A stretch of DNA of 64,000 nucleotides from Costus lasius (Eukaryota; Streptophyta; Magnoliopsida; Zingiberales; Costaceae): the NCBI GenBank assembly GCA_027563935.2, contig CM050450.1, forward strand, positions 7,981,957 to 8,045,956, given 5' to 3'. Under the pieces are notes generated by a model. The model saw nothing but the letters and a program-made list of their open reading frames with translations. It was not told the origin of the DNA and did no database searches. Below, in pieces: positions 47,271 through 58,249 of the stretch. The position numbers and the translations under genes were made by a program. Each line of letters opens with the position of its first letter. Positions within the stretch are counted from its first letter, which is position 1.

Positions 47271-49524
47271 ATGAACTGGGTGACGCAGAGAAACAGTTGA
47301 AGATTAATGATGATTTTTCAGATGAGCACCTTTTTGGAGTCACTAATATGGCTGCGCCTTGGTACGCTGACTATGTAAATTATGTTGTTTCTGATGTTTT
47401 TCCCCCTAACTTGACTTTTCAGAGAAAGAAAAAGTTTTTATCTGATGTGAAGCATTACTTCTGGGATGAACCGCTGTTATTTCGGCGATGTGCCGATGGG
47501 CTTTATAGATGGTGCATTCCAGAGGAGGAAGTCAAGGACGTATTATTCCACTGTCATTCCTCTTCCTATGGTGGGCATGCAAGTGCCACCAAGACCGCCT
47601 TCAAGATCTTGCAATCAGGGTTCTATTGGCCGACTATTTTCAAGGTTGCAAGAAGCTATGTATTCAGTTGTGATCAATGCCAAAGGTCTGGTGGTATATC
47701 AAAGAGGGATGAATTACACATGACGACAATTCTTGAAGTGGAGATCTTCGATGTGTGGGGGATAGACTACATGGGTCCTTTCCTGTCATCATGTGGGAAC
47801 AAATATATCTTGGTTGCTGTTGACTATGTTTCTAAATGGGTAGAAGCCTCGGCTGAGCCCACCAATGATGCTAAAGCGGTGACCAAGCTGTTGAAAAAGA
47901 CTATGGCCCTGTTTGGTTTGCCCAGCTTTTGGCTTCTGCTGGGGCGGCCAGCGGCTTATGGTCAGACCTGTCATTTGGGAACGCAGCTTCTCTGGTTGGA
48001 ACAGAGAAGCTGCACTGTACATGAGAAGCTGTTAAATCCAGCTTCTGGCTGCTTTTCCGATTCTCTCTTTGAAATGAGGCGAGTGGGACGGCTGCAACAT
48101 CTCACGCTCGGTGAAGAGTGTGGAAGGAGGCTTTCACCAGCCGCGTGGTCAGCCTAGAGCGGCGGAGGGAGGCTGCGGTGGTGGCGCTTCGGCGGGCCAC
48201 GATGGACGGCTCCTCCCGTTGCTGCGTCGTCTTTCTCCTAGACTGCAGACGGACGCGGGTGCTGAGGCCAGCGGACACGAGCTTGAAGAGACGGCGAAGA
48301 GTCTGCCCTAAGCCCCGCCGCCTCTCCCCCATCGCCAACCCCCTTTGGCGCCAGCCCTAGCTCCGCTTCCTCCCCCTCGTTGTAGATCATCCGAGCGACA
48401 CTAGACTTCCAGGCTGAGCTGCTTCCTCCTCCTCCCTCCTATGCCGGCCGAGCTCCCTTTCTCCTCCCTCCTATGCCGGCGTGACTCTCCTCCCTCCTAC
48501 AGCAGATTTCCTCAGCGCCGACGCCAGCCCAACTCTCCTCTTCTGCTCCATTCCTCTTATTCCAACTCTAATCTAACTCTATTTCCTCTTATTCTAACTC
48601 TAATCTAGCTCTAATCTAACTCTAATCTGAGTTAAAAATTATTTTGACTAGATTTGACCATTTTGACTAGTTTTGACCAGCTAAAGTTTGATTTATCCAA
48701 ACAGCATGAAATTTATCAACCAGCTCTGTTCGAACCAGCTCCAGCTATAAGCTCCAGTTGAACCAACTGGCCCTATATTCCCACGCTATGGAGTACCCCG
48801 AGTGCTCATTGGTGATGGAGGGTCCCATTTCATCAATCAGAAGCTAGAATCCTTACTTAGAAAGTATGGCGTCAAACACAAGGTGGCTACTCCATACCAT
48901 CCCCAAACCAGTGGTCAGGTCAAGGTGTCTAACAAAGAGATAAAGGCGATTTTACAAAAGACTGTTTCTACCTCACGGACCGACTGGGCACTCAGGTTAG
49001 ATGACGCATTGTGGGCTTACAGGACAGCATTTAAGACACCCTTGGGGATGTCTCCATTTCAATTAATTTATGAAAAATCATGTCATTTACCAGTTGAGAT
49101 GGAACATAGAGCCTTTTGGGCCATTAAATTGCTAAACTTTGATTTGCAATGTGCAGGGGAACAGAGGAAGCTGCAATTGAATGAGTTGGACAAGATTCGT
49201 GCTTCAGCCTATGAGAATGCCAGAATTTATAAAGAAAGGACCAAACGTTAGCATGACAAACATATTGTCCAGAAGCACTTCCATGACGGGGAATAGGTTC
49301 TCTTGTTCAATTCTAGATTAAAATTGTTTCCAGGGAAACTTAGAACCTGATGGTTAGGACCTTTTGTGGTCAAGAAAGTATTTCCTCGTGATGCTGTAGA
49401 GATATGGAGTGACCATACTGGCAGTTTCAAAGTGAATGGGCAGCGTCTCAAACCCTATTATGCACAGGAGCCTGTTGACAAGGGAGTTGCTATTCCACTC
49501 TCTGACCCTCCACCTACTGAATGA
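47271..49524 (+). pseudogene. A2 integrase, split by a DNA element
   Basis: HHCC finger ([29 protein letters not shown]) and first aspartate ([20 protein letters not shown]) lie before the insertion at 47904. After it come [20 protein letters not shown] (second D), [20 protein letters not shown] (E), [20 protein letters not shown]. Stops at 49249, 49294 and 49348 break the C-terminal part; the natural end is TGA 49522-49524. Confidence 0.88.
47904..48773. mobile_element. Non-autonomous DNA element in A2 integrase
   Basis: An 870-bp insert between ...aaaaagacta and tatattcccacgc; removal restores the integrase frame [11 protein letters not shown]. Ends tggccctgtttggttt and, reverse strand, gggccagttggttcaac are imperfect inverted repeats; the target duplication is ta (or cta). 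The middle (48080-48360) is GC-rich. Ends fit PIF/Harbinger-like elements but the superfamily is uncertain. Confidence 0.75.
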
Positions 49525-49560
49525 CATTTGAACATTGGTCTAGCTGCTAACCTTAAACCA

Positions 49561-49587
49561 GCGCTTCTTCGGAGGCACCCCCAAGGA
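49561..49587 (+). other. Conserved stem-loop after A2 integrase stop
   Basis: gcgcttcttcggaggcaccc followed by ccaagga, 37 nt after the stop, aligns base for base with the A1 element at 23103-23129 apart from a few substitutions. Pairing is weaker here. Confidence 0.65.
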
Positions 49588-49778
49588 CTTATTTTATATT
49601 CTTTTGTTGTGTTGATTGGATAACTTGATGTTTATTATTGTTGTGAAACTTTGTTCTGTTGGTTTGATTTGATACTTTTTGTTATATCCCATGGCAATAT
49701 TTATATGATTTTATACACTGAATAACATCTTACTGATTGTGGAAATTTTTTTATAATTTTTCAGGAATTTTTGTATGT

Positions 49779-50089
49779 CGCCGTCGTGAACACGGCCTGG
49801 CCGTGCCAGCCATCACGGCCGTGATCACCTCATCAAAGCAAAAGATGGTATGCTGTAGCCATCACGGGTATGCCGTGTCAGTCCTCACGGCCGTGATCAA
49901 GATTGGACGATTTGCGGCGGGCTTGTCACGGCATGGGCGTGTTCAACAGCTTGGGCGTGCTCGACTCAGGAATGGGTTTGCCGGCCCCAACACGGCCAGA
50001 CCGTGTTCTCCGTCACGGGTGTGCTTGAATTCTTCCCGGCTCGTCGAAGCGAACGCGGCAATGCCGTGTCACTCAACACGCCCGTGCTT
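49779..50089 (+). promoter_or_regulatory. CACGG/CCGTG palindrome cluster upstream of A2 3' ORF
   Basis: Dense copies of the LTR motif: atcacggccgtgat (49812-49825), tcacggccgtga (49885-49896), cacggcctggccgtg, cacgggtatgccgtg, cacggcatgggcgtg, cacggccagaccgtg, cacgcccgtg. The LTR contains the same 12-bp palindrome. A TATA-like box follows 30 bp later. Reads as a second copy of the LTR control region placed before the 3' ORF; inference. Confidence 0.65.
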
Positions 50090-50118
50090 GTATCCTTGAC
50101 CTAGTTCAGCCCTTTGCC

Positions 50119-50124
50119 TATAAG
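50119..50124 (+). promoter_or_regulatory. TATA-like box after the internal cluster in A2
   Basis: tataag in gcctataagaggccg, 30 bp after the palindrome cluster and 565 bp before the 3' ORF start. The following 0.5 kb is C/T-rich like a leader. Candidate only. Confidence 0.4.
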
Positions 50125-50683
50125 AGGCCGTGGCGGCGGAACTTAGGGTTCGCACCCCGTTCCAGCGCCGCCGCCACCTCTTTCCTTCGTTTCCGGCCTC
50201 AAGCCTCTCCAGATTTCGTCTCCATCGCCATCCGAAGCTTCCCTGCCCTTTTCCGCTGCTCGACGACCTTCGATCTGGTTTTCTGGGCGCATTTCTGCCA
50301 TTCGCCGGAGTTCTCCGCCAGATCTCACCGCTGACTGGGCTCGAAGCTTCCCTATTTCCGGTTGTCAGTCCTCTTGCCCTTTCGGCACTCTCCGTCATCC
50401 TGATCTAGGGTTTTTGCCCCCGATCTCTGGTATTTTTTTGGCACCGCCGCCGGTTCTTCATTCTCCGCCCCCGCCGGTTTTCTTCAGTGCTGCCGCCGTT
50501 TTCCTCTTCCTCAGCTTCCGGCCACTCTCCAGATCCTCTCAGTCATCCAGCCGGCAGTTCCTTCTACCAACCAGCGCCACCTCACCGGATTCCGCCGCCG
50601 GCCGCCCTATTTTCTCTTCCGGTAGCCTTGTTCTTCAGCTACCAGCTTCCCCCTTCTTGCTATCACCAGCTGCGATCTCACTC

Positions 50684-51876
50684 ATGTCTGGATGCAAGAA
50701 GACGATGGCGCAGAAAACCACCTCCAAGCGTCCAGCTGCGGAGCAGGAACCGAACGCACATGGTGTCCTCTTTCGCGATGCCGTGCAGAAGGCGCGCTAC
50801 GCTCATTTGGAGTCCCGGCGGGTTGTCAACACCCGTTATCTTGACCGGGCAACCCTTACAATACTCAAGCTCCACGATGATGTCCTTTGGATGTTTCAGC
50901 AGATCGGTTGGGGGGAGTTCTTCAGGACGGCCCAGCCGACTTATGTGCCGCTTACTTGGAGTTCCGGTCATCCCTCGCAGTCGACGTGAACATCCATAAC
51001 GACGACGACGATGGCACTGTCTCTTTCCGGTTGGCCAACCAGGATCATATTCTCACTCTGTCCCAAATCAACCAGATCTTTAGTTTTCCTGAAGATGGCA
51101 CTCGCCTACCTCCACCAGAGTATGGAGAGCACTCCCGGATGGCGCAGGCGAGCCATGTCAACAACCCATGCTTCCGTTATGTCCATCGAGTGATGGCCCA
51201 CACTATATTCGCGTGCGGGGAGAGTGACGGTCTTGTGCGCCAGACAGAGCTCCTATTTCTCTGGGCTATGGTACACTCCTGCAAATTAAATACAACATTT
51301 TATTTGATTAAACAATTGCAGAAGTTGGCCAGCGCGCAGAAGGGAGTTCTAGCCTGCGGGGGCCTTATCACACCTATTGCTCTTGCCATGGGCGTTGATC
51401 CCTATGGACTGGAGCAGGCGCGCGGTAGTTCGCTCATTGACTTGGAGTCGTGTCAGGCCATGAGGATGATCACCCGTGAGGGTGACACCTTCAGCCTCCT
51501 CTTTCGCAGGAGCAACTTCAAGATGCCCCTACCGAACCCCGCCCGTACCACCGTCCGCGAGCGGCGGAACTGGCACATGCTCCCTGTGCTGGATGAGGAT
51601 GTCCCCATGGAGACAGCACCGCCCTCTCCTTCATTCCAGACATTTCAGCATGCCGAGCCGTCGTCTTCCGCCTCTACCGCGAATGCTTATGCCAACATAG
51701 AAAATTATTTGAAGTTTATTCGTGATGCCTAGCATGAGACGAGTCTGGAGATTCGGGATGTTATGCGTCGTCTTGGGACGATGGAGGAGGAGCAGGCCCG
51801 TCAAGGTCGGGTGCAAGCGGAGCAAACTCACGCCATTCATGAGCTAGAGCGCATACTGAACACTAAGCAGTGGTGA
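50684..51876 (+). pseudogene. A2 3' ORF (Athila accessory / putative plant transposon protein)
   Basis: ATG at 50684 gives MSGCKKTMAQKTTSKRPAAE, a basic N-terminus (an in-frame open stretch upstream to 50414 is C-rich leader). RRVVNTRYLDRATLTILKLH and DVLWMFQQIGWGEFF precede a frameshift near 50960. Then ILTLSQINQIFSFPEDG, FRYVHRVMAHTIFACGESDG, AQKGVLACGGLITPIALAMG, LPNPARTTVRERRNWHM; a TAG at 51730 interrupts before a helical EEEQARQGRVQAEQTHAIHE tail ending at 51876. Homologous to A1 20633-21708. Function unknown. Confidence 0.82.
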
Positions 51877-53040
51877 TCTCCACTTGCCCATATGCGCCTA
51901 CCTTTCTTCCTGCTTTGCTTTAGTGAGTTGTTTCCTTTTTCTTTCCGCTATCTTGTACTTTTGAGCTGCATAGGAGACTATGCAGTTCTTTTGCCGTGGG
52001 TAGAGGATTTCCCTTTTTGTTTTGTGTTAGTTAAATTCCTATTATGTTTATTATGACTTTGCTGGTTTATTTGCTATGCACTGTGTTTCTCAATTCCTGT
52101 GTTTTGCTTATGCATGTCTGCAAAGAACTAAGTCTGTGATGATTGTCTTTTAATCTTGTCCTCAGTTCCTATGCTGTTTTGAATCATGATGATAATATGA
52201 ATGATATGTGTGTCTTAAGTTCAACGAATGGAATTTTTATTATGACTACTTGTATGCTTATGGTTCGAGATTTTAGAATGTTATTGAGTATGCTTTACTG
52301 TGGTTTGCATGATGTTTTAGTGGTTGATCCCCATCTTCTGAATTACTTCTTACACGACATTATGCTTTTGACAATTCATGTTTATCTACTCCTTGTTGAC
52401 AACTTTTCAAGTTGAACTGTTGCATTAGTAAAAAAAAATGGAGACAAAAAGGGGCAGTGGTACCGAAGCAAAGATGAATCCAAAGGTTTCATCTAATTTG
52501 GCACTGTCAACAAAAAAAAGGGGTCAAATGAAAAGATGGGGTTGGGAAAAGTGAACAACTTCGCTTTCTTCTACTTTTGGGTGAAGAAATGAGTTTGTGT
52601 ACATTATGTGGTGTACACACTTTGAGTTTACTTGTTAACTAAGTATCGGGGGTGCATTCATCACAAATGTTTGTCCTTCGTGTCACATGGTGGCAAGTTA
52701 ATTCAGAGAAGTAGTTTGAGCCAACTGAGTACAACTTTATGATGTCCTTATTAAAATAAATGTGTAACTTGACTTGACTGACTGTCTTCTAAAAGAATTT
52801 AAGATTTTGGATAGTCTTGACATAATGTTAGTGTTTTTCTTATTTCAGATTTGTGGAGTGCCACTGAATATCATGTTTAGCTCACAATATCGGTTATATC
52901 TCAATTAGCATTCTTCAATCTAGGATGCAGTGTAATTGCTTTCATATAAAATTCATACTTTGGCTTTAGAACATGCTATCTCCCTTATGTCTAATTATTC
53001 CAGATAGTATAATTGCTTGACAAGCAAGATTTTAAGTCTG
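51877..53040 (+). other. A2 3' non-coding region and PPT
   Basis: T-rich DNA after the 3' ORF. At about 52432-52530 are a-rich and g-rich tracts around one hairpin-type unit (ggcagtggtaccgaagc...ttggcactgtc) like those arrayed in A1. The frame 52143-52415 is short and not shared. The end, ttgacaagcaagattttaag then tctg, directly precedes the LTR. Confidence 0.6.
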
Positions 53041-55164
53041 TGATATTTTAATATGTATTATTTTTAATGGATTTAAAGTCTTATTTTTATCTTCTTTTCA
53101 GGCTTAAGTCTTACTTATATGCTATTGTTTTGAATCTTTTTCCTTTAAGTTCAGAATTTTCACTATTTTTCGATTGTTTATGAAATACAGGTTATTTCCC
53201 TCTATTTTCGATAATATTTTGAAGATTTAAAGTTATGGAAAGGTTCAGAGCATTGCAAGCATCACACAGGACAAATTTGGGAATTTTTGGAGTAAGTGAT
53301 GCTCATCACAGCCTAGCCGTGATGGCCATCACGGTCGTGCTTAGATCGGCGCCCCAGCTTTACAGCACCGCAGTCATCATGGCACAGAGAACGGGTGTGT
53401 TCAGCCCTCTGCGAACTCGTCACGGCTTGCCCGTGTTCGCCATCACGGCCGTGACAGAGTCTGACCAAAAATCAGCCGAGCTCATCACCGGATGCATCAT
53501 GGGCGTGTCGAGCATTCCTGAGATTTTTTGAACTCATCATGGCCTACCCGTGTCGATCATCACGGCCGTGCTTGCTTCGTTGCTTGTTCCTGAACTCATC
53601 ACGGCATGGCCGTGACTAGGGATGGCAACGGGGCGGGTCGGGGTTGGGTTTTGCCATCCCTGACCCGACCTCGACTTCCCCAAACCCGTCCCCGAAACCC
53701 GACCCCGAACCCGACCCTGCCCCACACCCGACCCCGTGGGGAAACCCGACCCCGCCCGACCTAAAAAATAAATATATATTATAAATAATATTTTAAAATT
53801 AATTTGCATTCTTTATTCATAATATATAAATAAAAAAATATTTTATATAAACTATATCATCATTTCTACATAAATTATTAAAATTTAGTAATTAGGTTAT
53901 AACTTATAAGGGGTAAATTTGTTATTTTAATAGTCGGGGCGGGTTCAGGGCGGGTACCTAAATTCCCATACCCGACCCCGACCCGACTATACCCCCGTCG
54001 GGTTTTCCCCGAACCCGACCCGACCCCCGGTCAACTCGGGTTTTCCCTGTTGACTTCAGGTCGGGTCGGGTCGGGGATGGGGTTTTTTGCCATCCCTAGC
54101 CGTGACGGCCATCACGCCCGTGATGGCATCCGCAGATCGCGACCTTCGACCGTTTCTTCACCAAATCTGACGGTCCAAGAGCCTAGAAATTGGGAGAATC
54201 TCCCAATTAATCTTCCTAACCGCCCAAGGCTTCGATTAAGGTATAAAAGTTGAGATTTTGGGCGGTTACAGAGTTGGGATTTTGGAGAGAAGTGACCTAG
54301 GGCGAAAAGAGGGCGATTTCTGTGTTTGAGGGCTTGATTCGACCAGATTTCTTGGGGCTTTCGAGAGAAGACCAAAGAATTGTTGTCTCCTACCCTTAAT
54401 CTATAAATTCTCTAACTTTTGGTTGTATTATCTTGGGTTTTCATTGTGTAACGATGTATTTTCTAGCGTAAAACCCTAGTTCAGAACTTGGGCCTAGCCC
54501 GTTGAACAATTCTGCATATGTAAAACACCTTTATTGAATCTCAGTGTTGTTTTTAGTAAATTAACTTAATTAATTGAGTTGTGCTTATTGCGTATAATTG
54601 TTCTGGTGAAACTTTTGTATGTGTTAAGTGTTACGAGAAGTACCGAAAGGTGAATTGTAACACTCGAACGTTCTCATTTAAACTTGTGACTTGAATTACG
54701 AGAGTCGTTCAACATCATTTGAGGATTTACGATCTTGCATAGAGCCCAATGGGTCTCTTAAGTTAGTTTTGCTACGAGAGTAGGAGATTAGCTTAAGTTA
54801 GACACCGGATTACGCTTCGAGAGAAGGTAACCCGTACCCTAGGATTGATCGTCTTATGTTGTTTACTGTCGGATTGCGCTTCGAGAGAAGGAGATCTGTT
54901 TTCTATTTCAATCTGATTTAATGTTTTGCATATAATACATTCAACGTGGTAAAACCTGAAGTTCCGAACACTTCTAAAAAACTGTAATTTTCCCTTATAG
55001 TCGTTGATTCTTCGATTTGATAATTTAGTCTTAGAGCAATTATTTCATTTTGAATTTGATTTATCTAGCTAACAATGACGCGTAAAGTCGGTACTTGACA
55101 CCCTGCTCCTTTGGGACGATATTTTACTACTGCGATAGAAACCGTACACTTGCGGGGCCTATCA
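53041..55164 (+). repeat. A2 3' LTR, with hAT MITE
   Basis: 2124 bp; subtracting the 482-bp MITE and its 8-bp TSD leaves 1634 bp, close to the 1618-bp 5' LTR. Differs at the extreme left by a 7-base indel (tgatattttaatatg versus tgatacgtg). Confidence 0.93.
53617..54098. mobile_element. hAT MITE in A2 3' LTR, CCCGACC-rich
   Basis: Terminal inverted repeats tagggatggcaa / ttgccatcccta and exact 8-bp TSD gccgtgac (53609-53616, 54099-54106). The 5' LTR has the empty site at about 42663-42673. Interior of cccgaccc/gggtcggg repeats around an AT-rich centre. A decayed relative is at 7241-7702. Confidence 0.93.
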
Positions 55165-55169
55165 GATCT

Positions 55170-55787
55170 CCGTTTCAATACACGTCTCGATGGAAGAGAC
55201 CGCTTTCATGTATATATTGAGATAGAGAGAGGACCAAATTACTATATCCGTGTTTCCTTATATGAAACGTCCATCAAGTTTCCATTAATTGAGTAGTGAT
55301 GCGATTTGATTTTGAATCCACTATTAAGGATAGAATTTGAACCGAGAAGGAAGGTAAATATCAAACTATTAAATTTACCATTAAAGAAATATAGCCACTA
55401 ATTCGGGCCATAATTCTTACATTCTCCCACTTAGCCCGATATTCCAAAACTTAATTTAATAGTGAAAACATTAAGCGCGCATAATCAAAATCAAATCTTC
55501 ATCATCAACATAATTTACCTCTTCTTACTAAATTCACATAATGTGGGTTATGACGGTTATACACTGTAGCATTGCATATTTCCTTCCATATACCACTACA
55601 TTAGTAATTTAATAAGTTAGGTATCATATAAGATATAAAATTCATAATGGTCCACATTAGTGTCTCATAGACATCTTATTTTCTTGTTCAATGTCAATTA
55701 GGTGTACACAAACATAATGAACAAGAAAATTAATAATAAAATCATAAACATATTATTGAGCTCAAGAGTATTAAAGCATCATTACAA
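55170..55787 (-). other. Copia 3' non-coding region
   Basis: Includes the second 3' LTR piece (to 55421), the PPT, and about 355 bp of AT-rich untranslated DNA between the PPT and the RNase H stop at 55788. The short plus-strand frame at 55111-55296 crosses the A2/copia junction and is not a gene. Confidence 0.6.
55422..55432 (-). other. Copia polypurine tract
   Basis: Sense strand aagtgggagaa directly before the tgtaag start of the 3' LTR; a typical plant copia PPT. Confidence 0.8.
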
Positions 55788-57180
55788 TCAATCATCATTA
55801 CAACCAAGACCCATTCTTTGAACATGTTCTTTAAATGTCTTTGGTTGTAAGCCTTTAGTTAAAAGATCTGCAATCATGAGTTCTGTCTTAATGTGTTCAA
55901 TACACACTCTTTGTTTCTGAAGTTCTTTTTTTACAGCAAAATATTTCAACTCCATATGTTTTGCACCTCTAGAGTATTTTTCATTCTTGGAGAAGAAAAC
56001 TGCTACAGAATTATCACAATAAATTTTCAATGGCTTAGAAATAGTATCAACGATCTCTAGCTCTGAAATAAAGTTTCACAGCCATAATGCATGAATTGTA
56101 GCCTTAAAGCAAGCTATAAATTCTGCCTCCATAGTGGATGAAGCAATAACAGATTGTTTGACACTTTTCCATGAAATTTCTCCTTTTGCTAGTAGGAACA
56201 AATAACCAAACGTTGACTTTCTACTGTCAATGCATCCAGCAAGGTCTGAATCCGAATACCCAATAACTTCTAATGGATTAGATCTTCTATAAATGAGCAT
56301 ATAGTTTTTCGTTCCTTGAAGATATCTCATCACTTTCTTTGCAGCTTTCCAATGGTCAATACCAGGAGTGCTTTGATATCTCCCAAGCATTCCAACTGCA
56401 AAGCTAATGTCGGGTCTTGTGCATGTTTGCAAATACATTAAACTGCCAACAACTGAAGAATATGGAATAGATTCCATTTCCTTTCGTTCTACATTATTAT
56501 TTGGACATTGCATAAGACTAAATTTGTCTCCCTTCTGAACTGGAACAATTCCTGGAGAACATTTATCCATATGAAATCTCTCAAGAATTTTCTTGATATA
56601 GTCTTTCTGAGACAATCATACGAATCCTTGTGATATATTCCGAAATATTGAAATCCCAATCACATAGGATGCCTCACCCATATCTTTCATTTTAAAATTC
56701 TTAGAGAGAAAATCTTTAGTCTTATACAATAATCCTAAATCATTAGCAGCAAGCAAAATATCATCAACATACAAAACTAAAAATACAATCTTACTCCCAC
56801 TGATCTTTCGATATATACACCGGTCAACAGTGTTTTCTTGAAAACCGAAAGATGTTATGGTATCATTAAACTTAATATACCATTGTCGTGAAGCTTGTTT
56901 TAGTCTATATATTAATTTCTTAAGTTTATACACCATATGACCTTTTCCTTTTATGGTAAAACCTTCAGGTTGATCCATGTAAACTTTTTCTTCAAGATCC
57001 TCATTTAGAAAGGCTGTCTTCACATCCATTTAGTGTAACTCTAAATCAAACTGAGCTACAAGTGTCATAATTATTCTTAATGAGTCTTTCTTTGAAATAC
57101 GAGAAAATGTCTCTACATAATCTATGTCATTCTTTTAAGTATAACCTTTGGCAACAAGTCTGGCTTTATATCGTTCTATA
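55788..57180 (-). pseudogene. Copia reverse transcriptase and RNase H
   Basis: Minus strand. RT N-terminus (57180-57030) has stops and a shift; then MDVKTAFLNEDLEEKVYMDQ, catalytic VLYVDDILLAAND (about 56745-56785) and KFKMKDMGEASYVIGI. A stop at 56616 is followed in frame by YIKKILERFHMDKCSPGIVP, YLQTCTRPDISFAVGMLGRY, DWKAAKK-like HWKAAKKVMRYLQGT and GYSDSDLAGCIDSRKSTFGY. One stop near 56070, then RNase H IYCDNSVAVFFSKNEKYSRG, HIKTELMIADLLTKGLQPKT to 55788. Confidence 0.9.
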
Positions 57181-58249
57181 TTGCCATTTGAGGTGCTGCT
57201 TCATTCAAATGTTGTTCAACATCATTTTGTTCTTCCAATGATGGGGCAACATTCGATGTGGATATGGATATTGGAACATTTATGGGTAATGGAACATCAA
57301 CCCTGATTTCATTAATATCTATAATTTATCTTTCAGCACTCCCACTAACTTCTCCATTTTCAATAAATTTGGCATTAGCTGTTTCAACAATTCTTGGACT
57401 ATGGTTTGGACAATAAAACCTATACCCTTTAGATTTCTTTGGGTAACCAATAAAGTAACCACTAACAGTTCGAGAATCTAATTTTCTTTCATGTGGATTA
57501 TAAACTCGTGCTTCTGCTGCGCATCCCCAAACATGAAGGTGCCTCATACTAGGTTTCCTACCGGTCCACAACTCAAAAGGAGTTTTAGGAACTGCCTTAC
57601 TAGGAATCCTATTCAGCAAATACACAGTAGTTTTAAGTGCATGCATCCACAAGGTTTTGGGTAATGAGGAATTACTTATCATACTTCTAACCATGTCCAT
57701 TAATGTTCTATTATGCCTTTCTGCAATACCATTTTGTTGAGGTGTTCCTGGCATAGTGTATTGAGCACATATGCCATACTTTTCAAGAAGTTTAGCAAAT
57801 GGACCAGGACATTGTCCTGACTAATCATATTTACCATAATACTCACCACCTCTATCAGACCTAATGATTTTCACTTTCATATCTAATTGTCTTTCAACCT
57901 CGTTAATAAATACTTCAAGAGCATTTATAGATTGAGATTTTTTATTAAGCAAATAGACATATCCATACCGTGAAAAATCATCTATAAAGGTAATAAAGTA
58001 TTTCTCTCCACTAAAGGATGGAGTATCAAAAGGTCTACATATATCAGTGTGTATAATTTCAAGGACAAGGAGTTGAGTGCTTTTTGTGGCATTTTTCTTG
58101 TTATGTTTGGTTTACTTTCCCTTAATGCAATCCACACATATATTAAGATCAGTAAAATCTAAATTTGGAAGAATTTTATCTTTTACTAATCTTTCTAATA
58201 TTTCTTTGGATATATGACCCAAACGCTTATGCTACAAGAAAGCAGAACT
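57181..58249 (-). pseudogene. Copia integrase
   Basis: After stops directly following gag-PR, HKRLGHISKEILERLVKD with CVDCIKGK forms the HHCC finger. The core has FIDDFSRYGYVYLL (first D), IIRSDRGGEYYGKYD (second D) and [20 protein letters not shown] (E). Next come [20 protein letters not shown] and [20 protein letters not shown]. Stops near 58108 and 57815; the linker to RT below 57326 is degraded. Confidence 0.88.

Larger units (their letters stand above)
42115..55164 (+). mobile_element. A2: Athila-type Ty3/gypsy element, inserted in copia 3' LTR
   Basis: TSD gatct (42110-42114, 55165-55169). LTRs read tgata...tatca. PBS of tRNA-Asp type, then gag, PR, RT, RNase H, IN, spacer with motif cluster, 3' ORF and PPT region (caagcaagattttaagtctg). 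The gag capsid and knuckle are deleted; integrase is split by an 870-bp DNA element and the 3' LTR by a hAT MITE. The solo LTR at 14718 appears related. Confidence 0.93.
41949..55421 (-). repeat. Copia 3' LTR, in two pieces around A2
   Basis: Pieces 41949-42114 and 55170-55421 (about 418 bp together) read tgtaagaattatggcccg...gatcttaca on the minus strand, with terminal TGTAAGA/TCTTACA inverted repeats. The inner edge abuts the PPT aagtgggagaa (55422-55432). Confidence 0.82.

Noticed and set aside
50414..50683. Pro/Ser-rich N-terminal extension of the A2 3' ORF
   Set aside because: C-rich leader-like sequence absent from the A1 homologue; the start at 50684 fits the shared basic N-terminus better.
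52143..52415. 90-codon frame with membrane-like composition as an envelope protein
   Set aside because: Lies after the 3' ORF in T-rich DNA, not conserved in A1, and too short.
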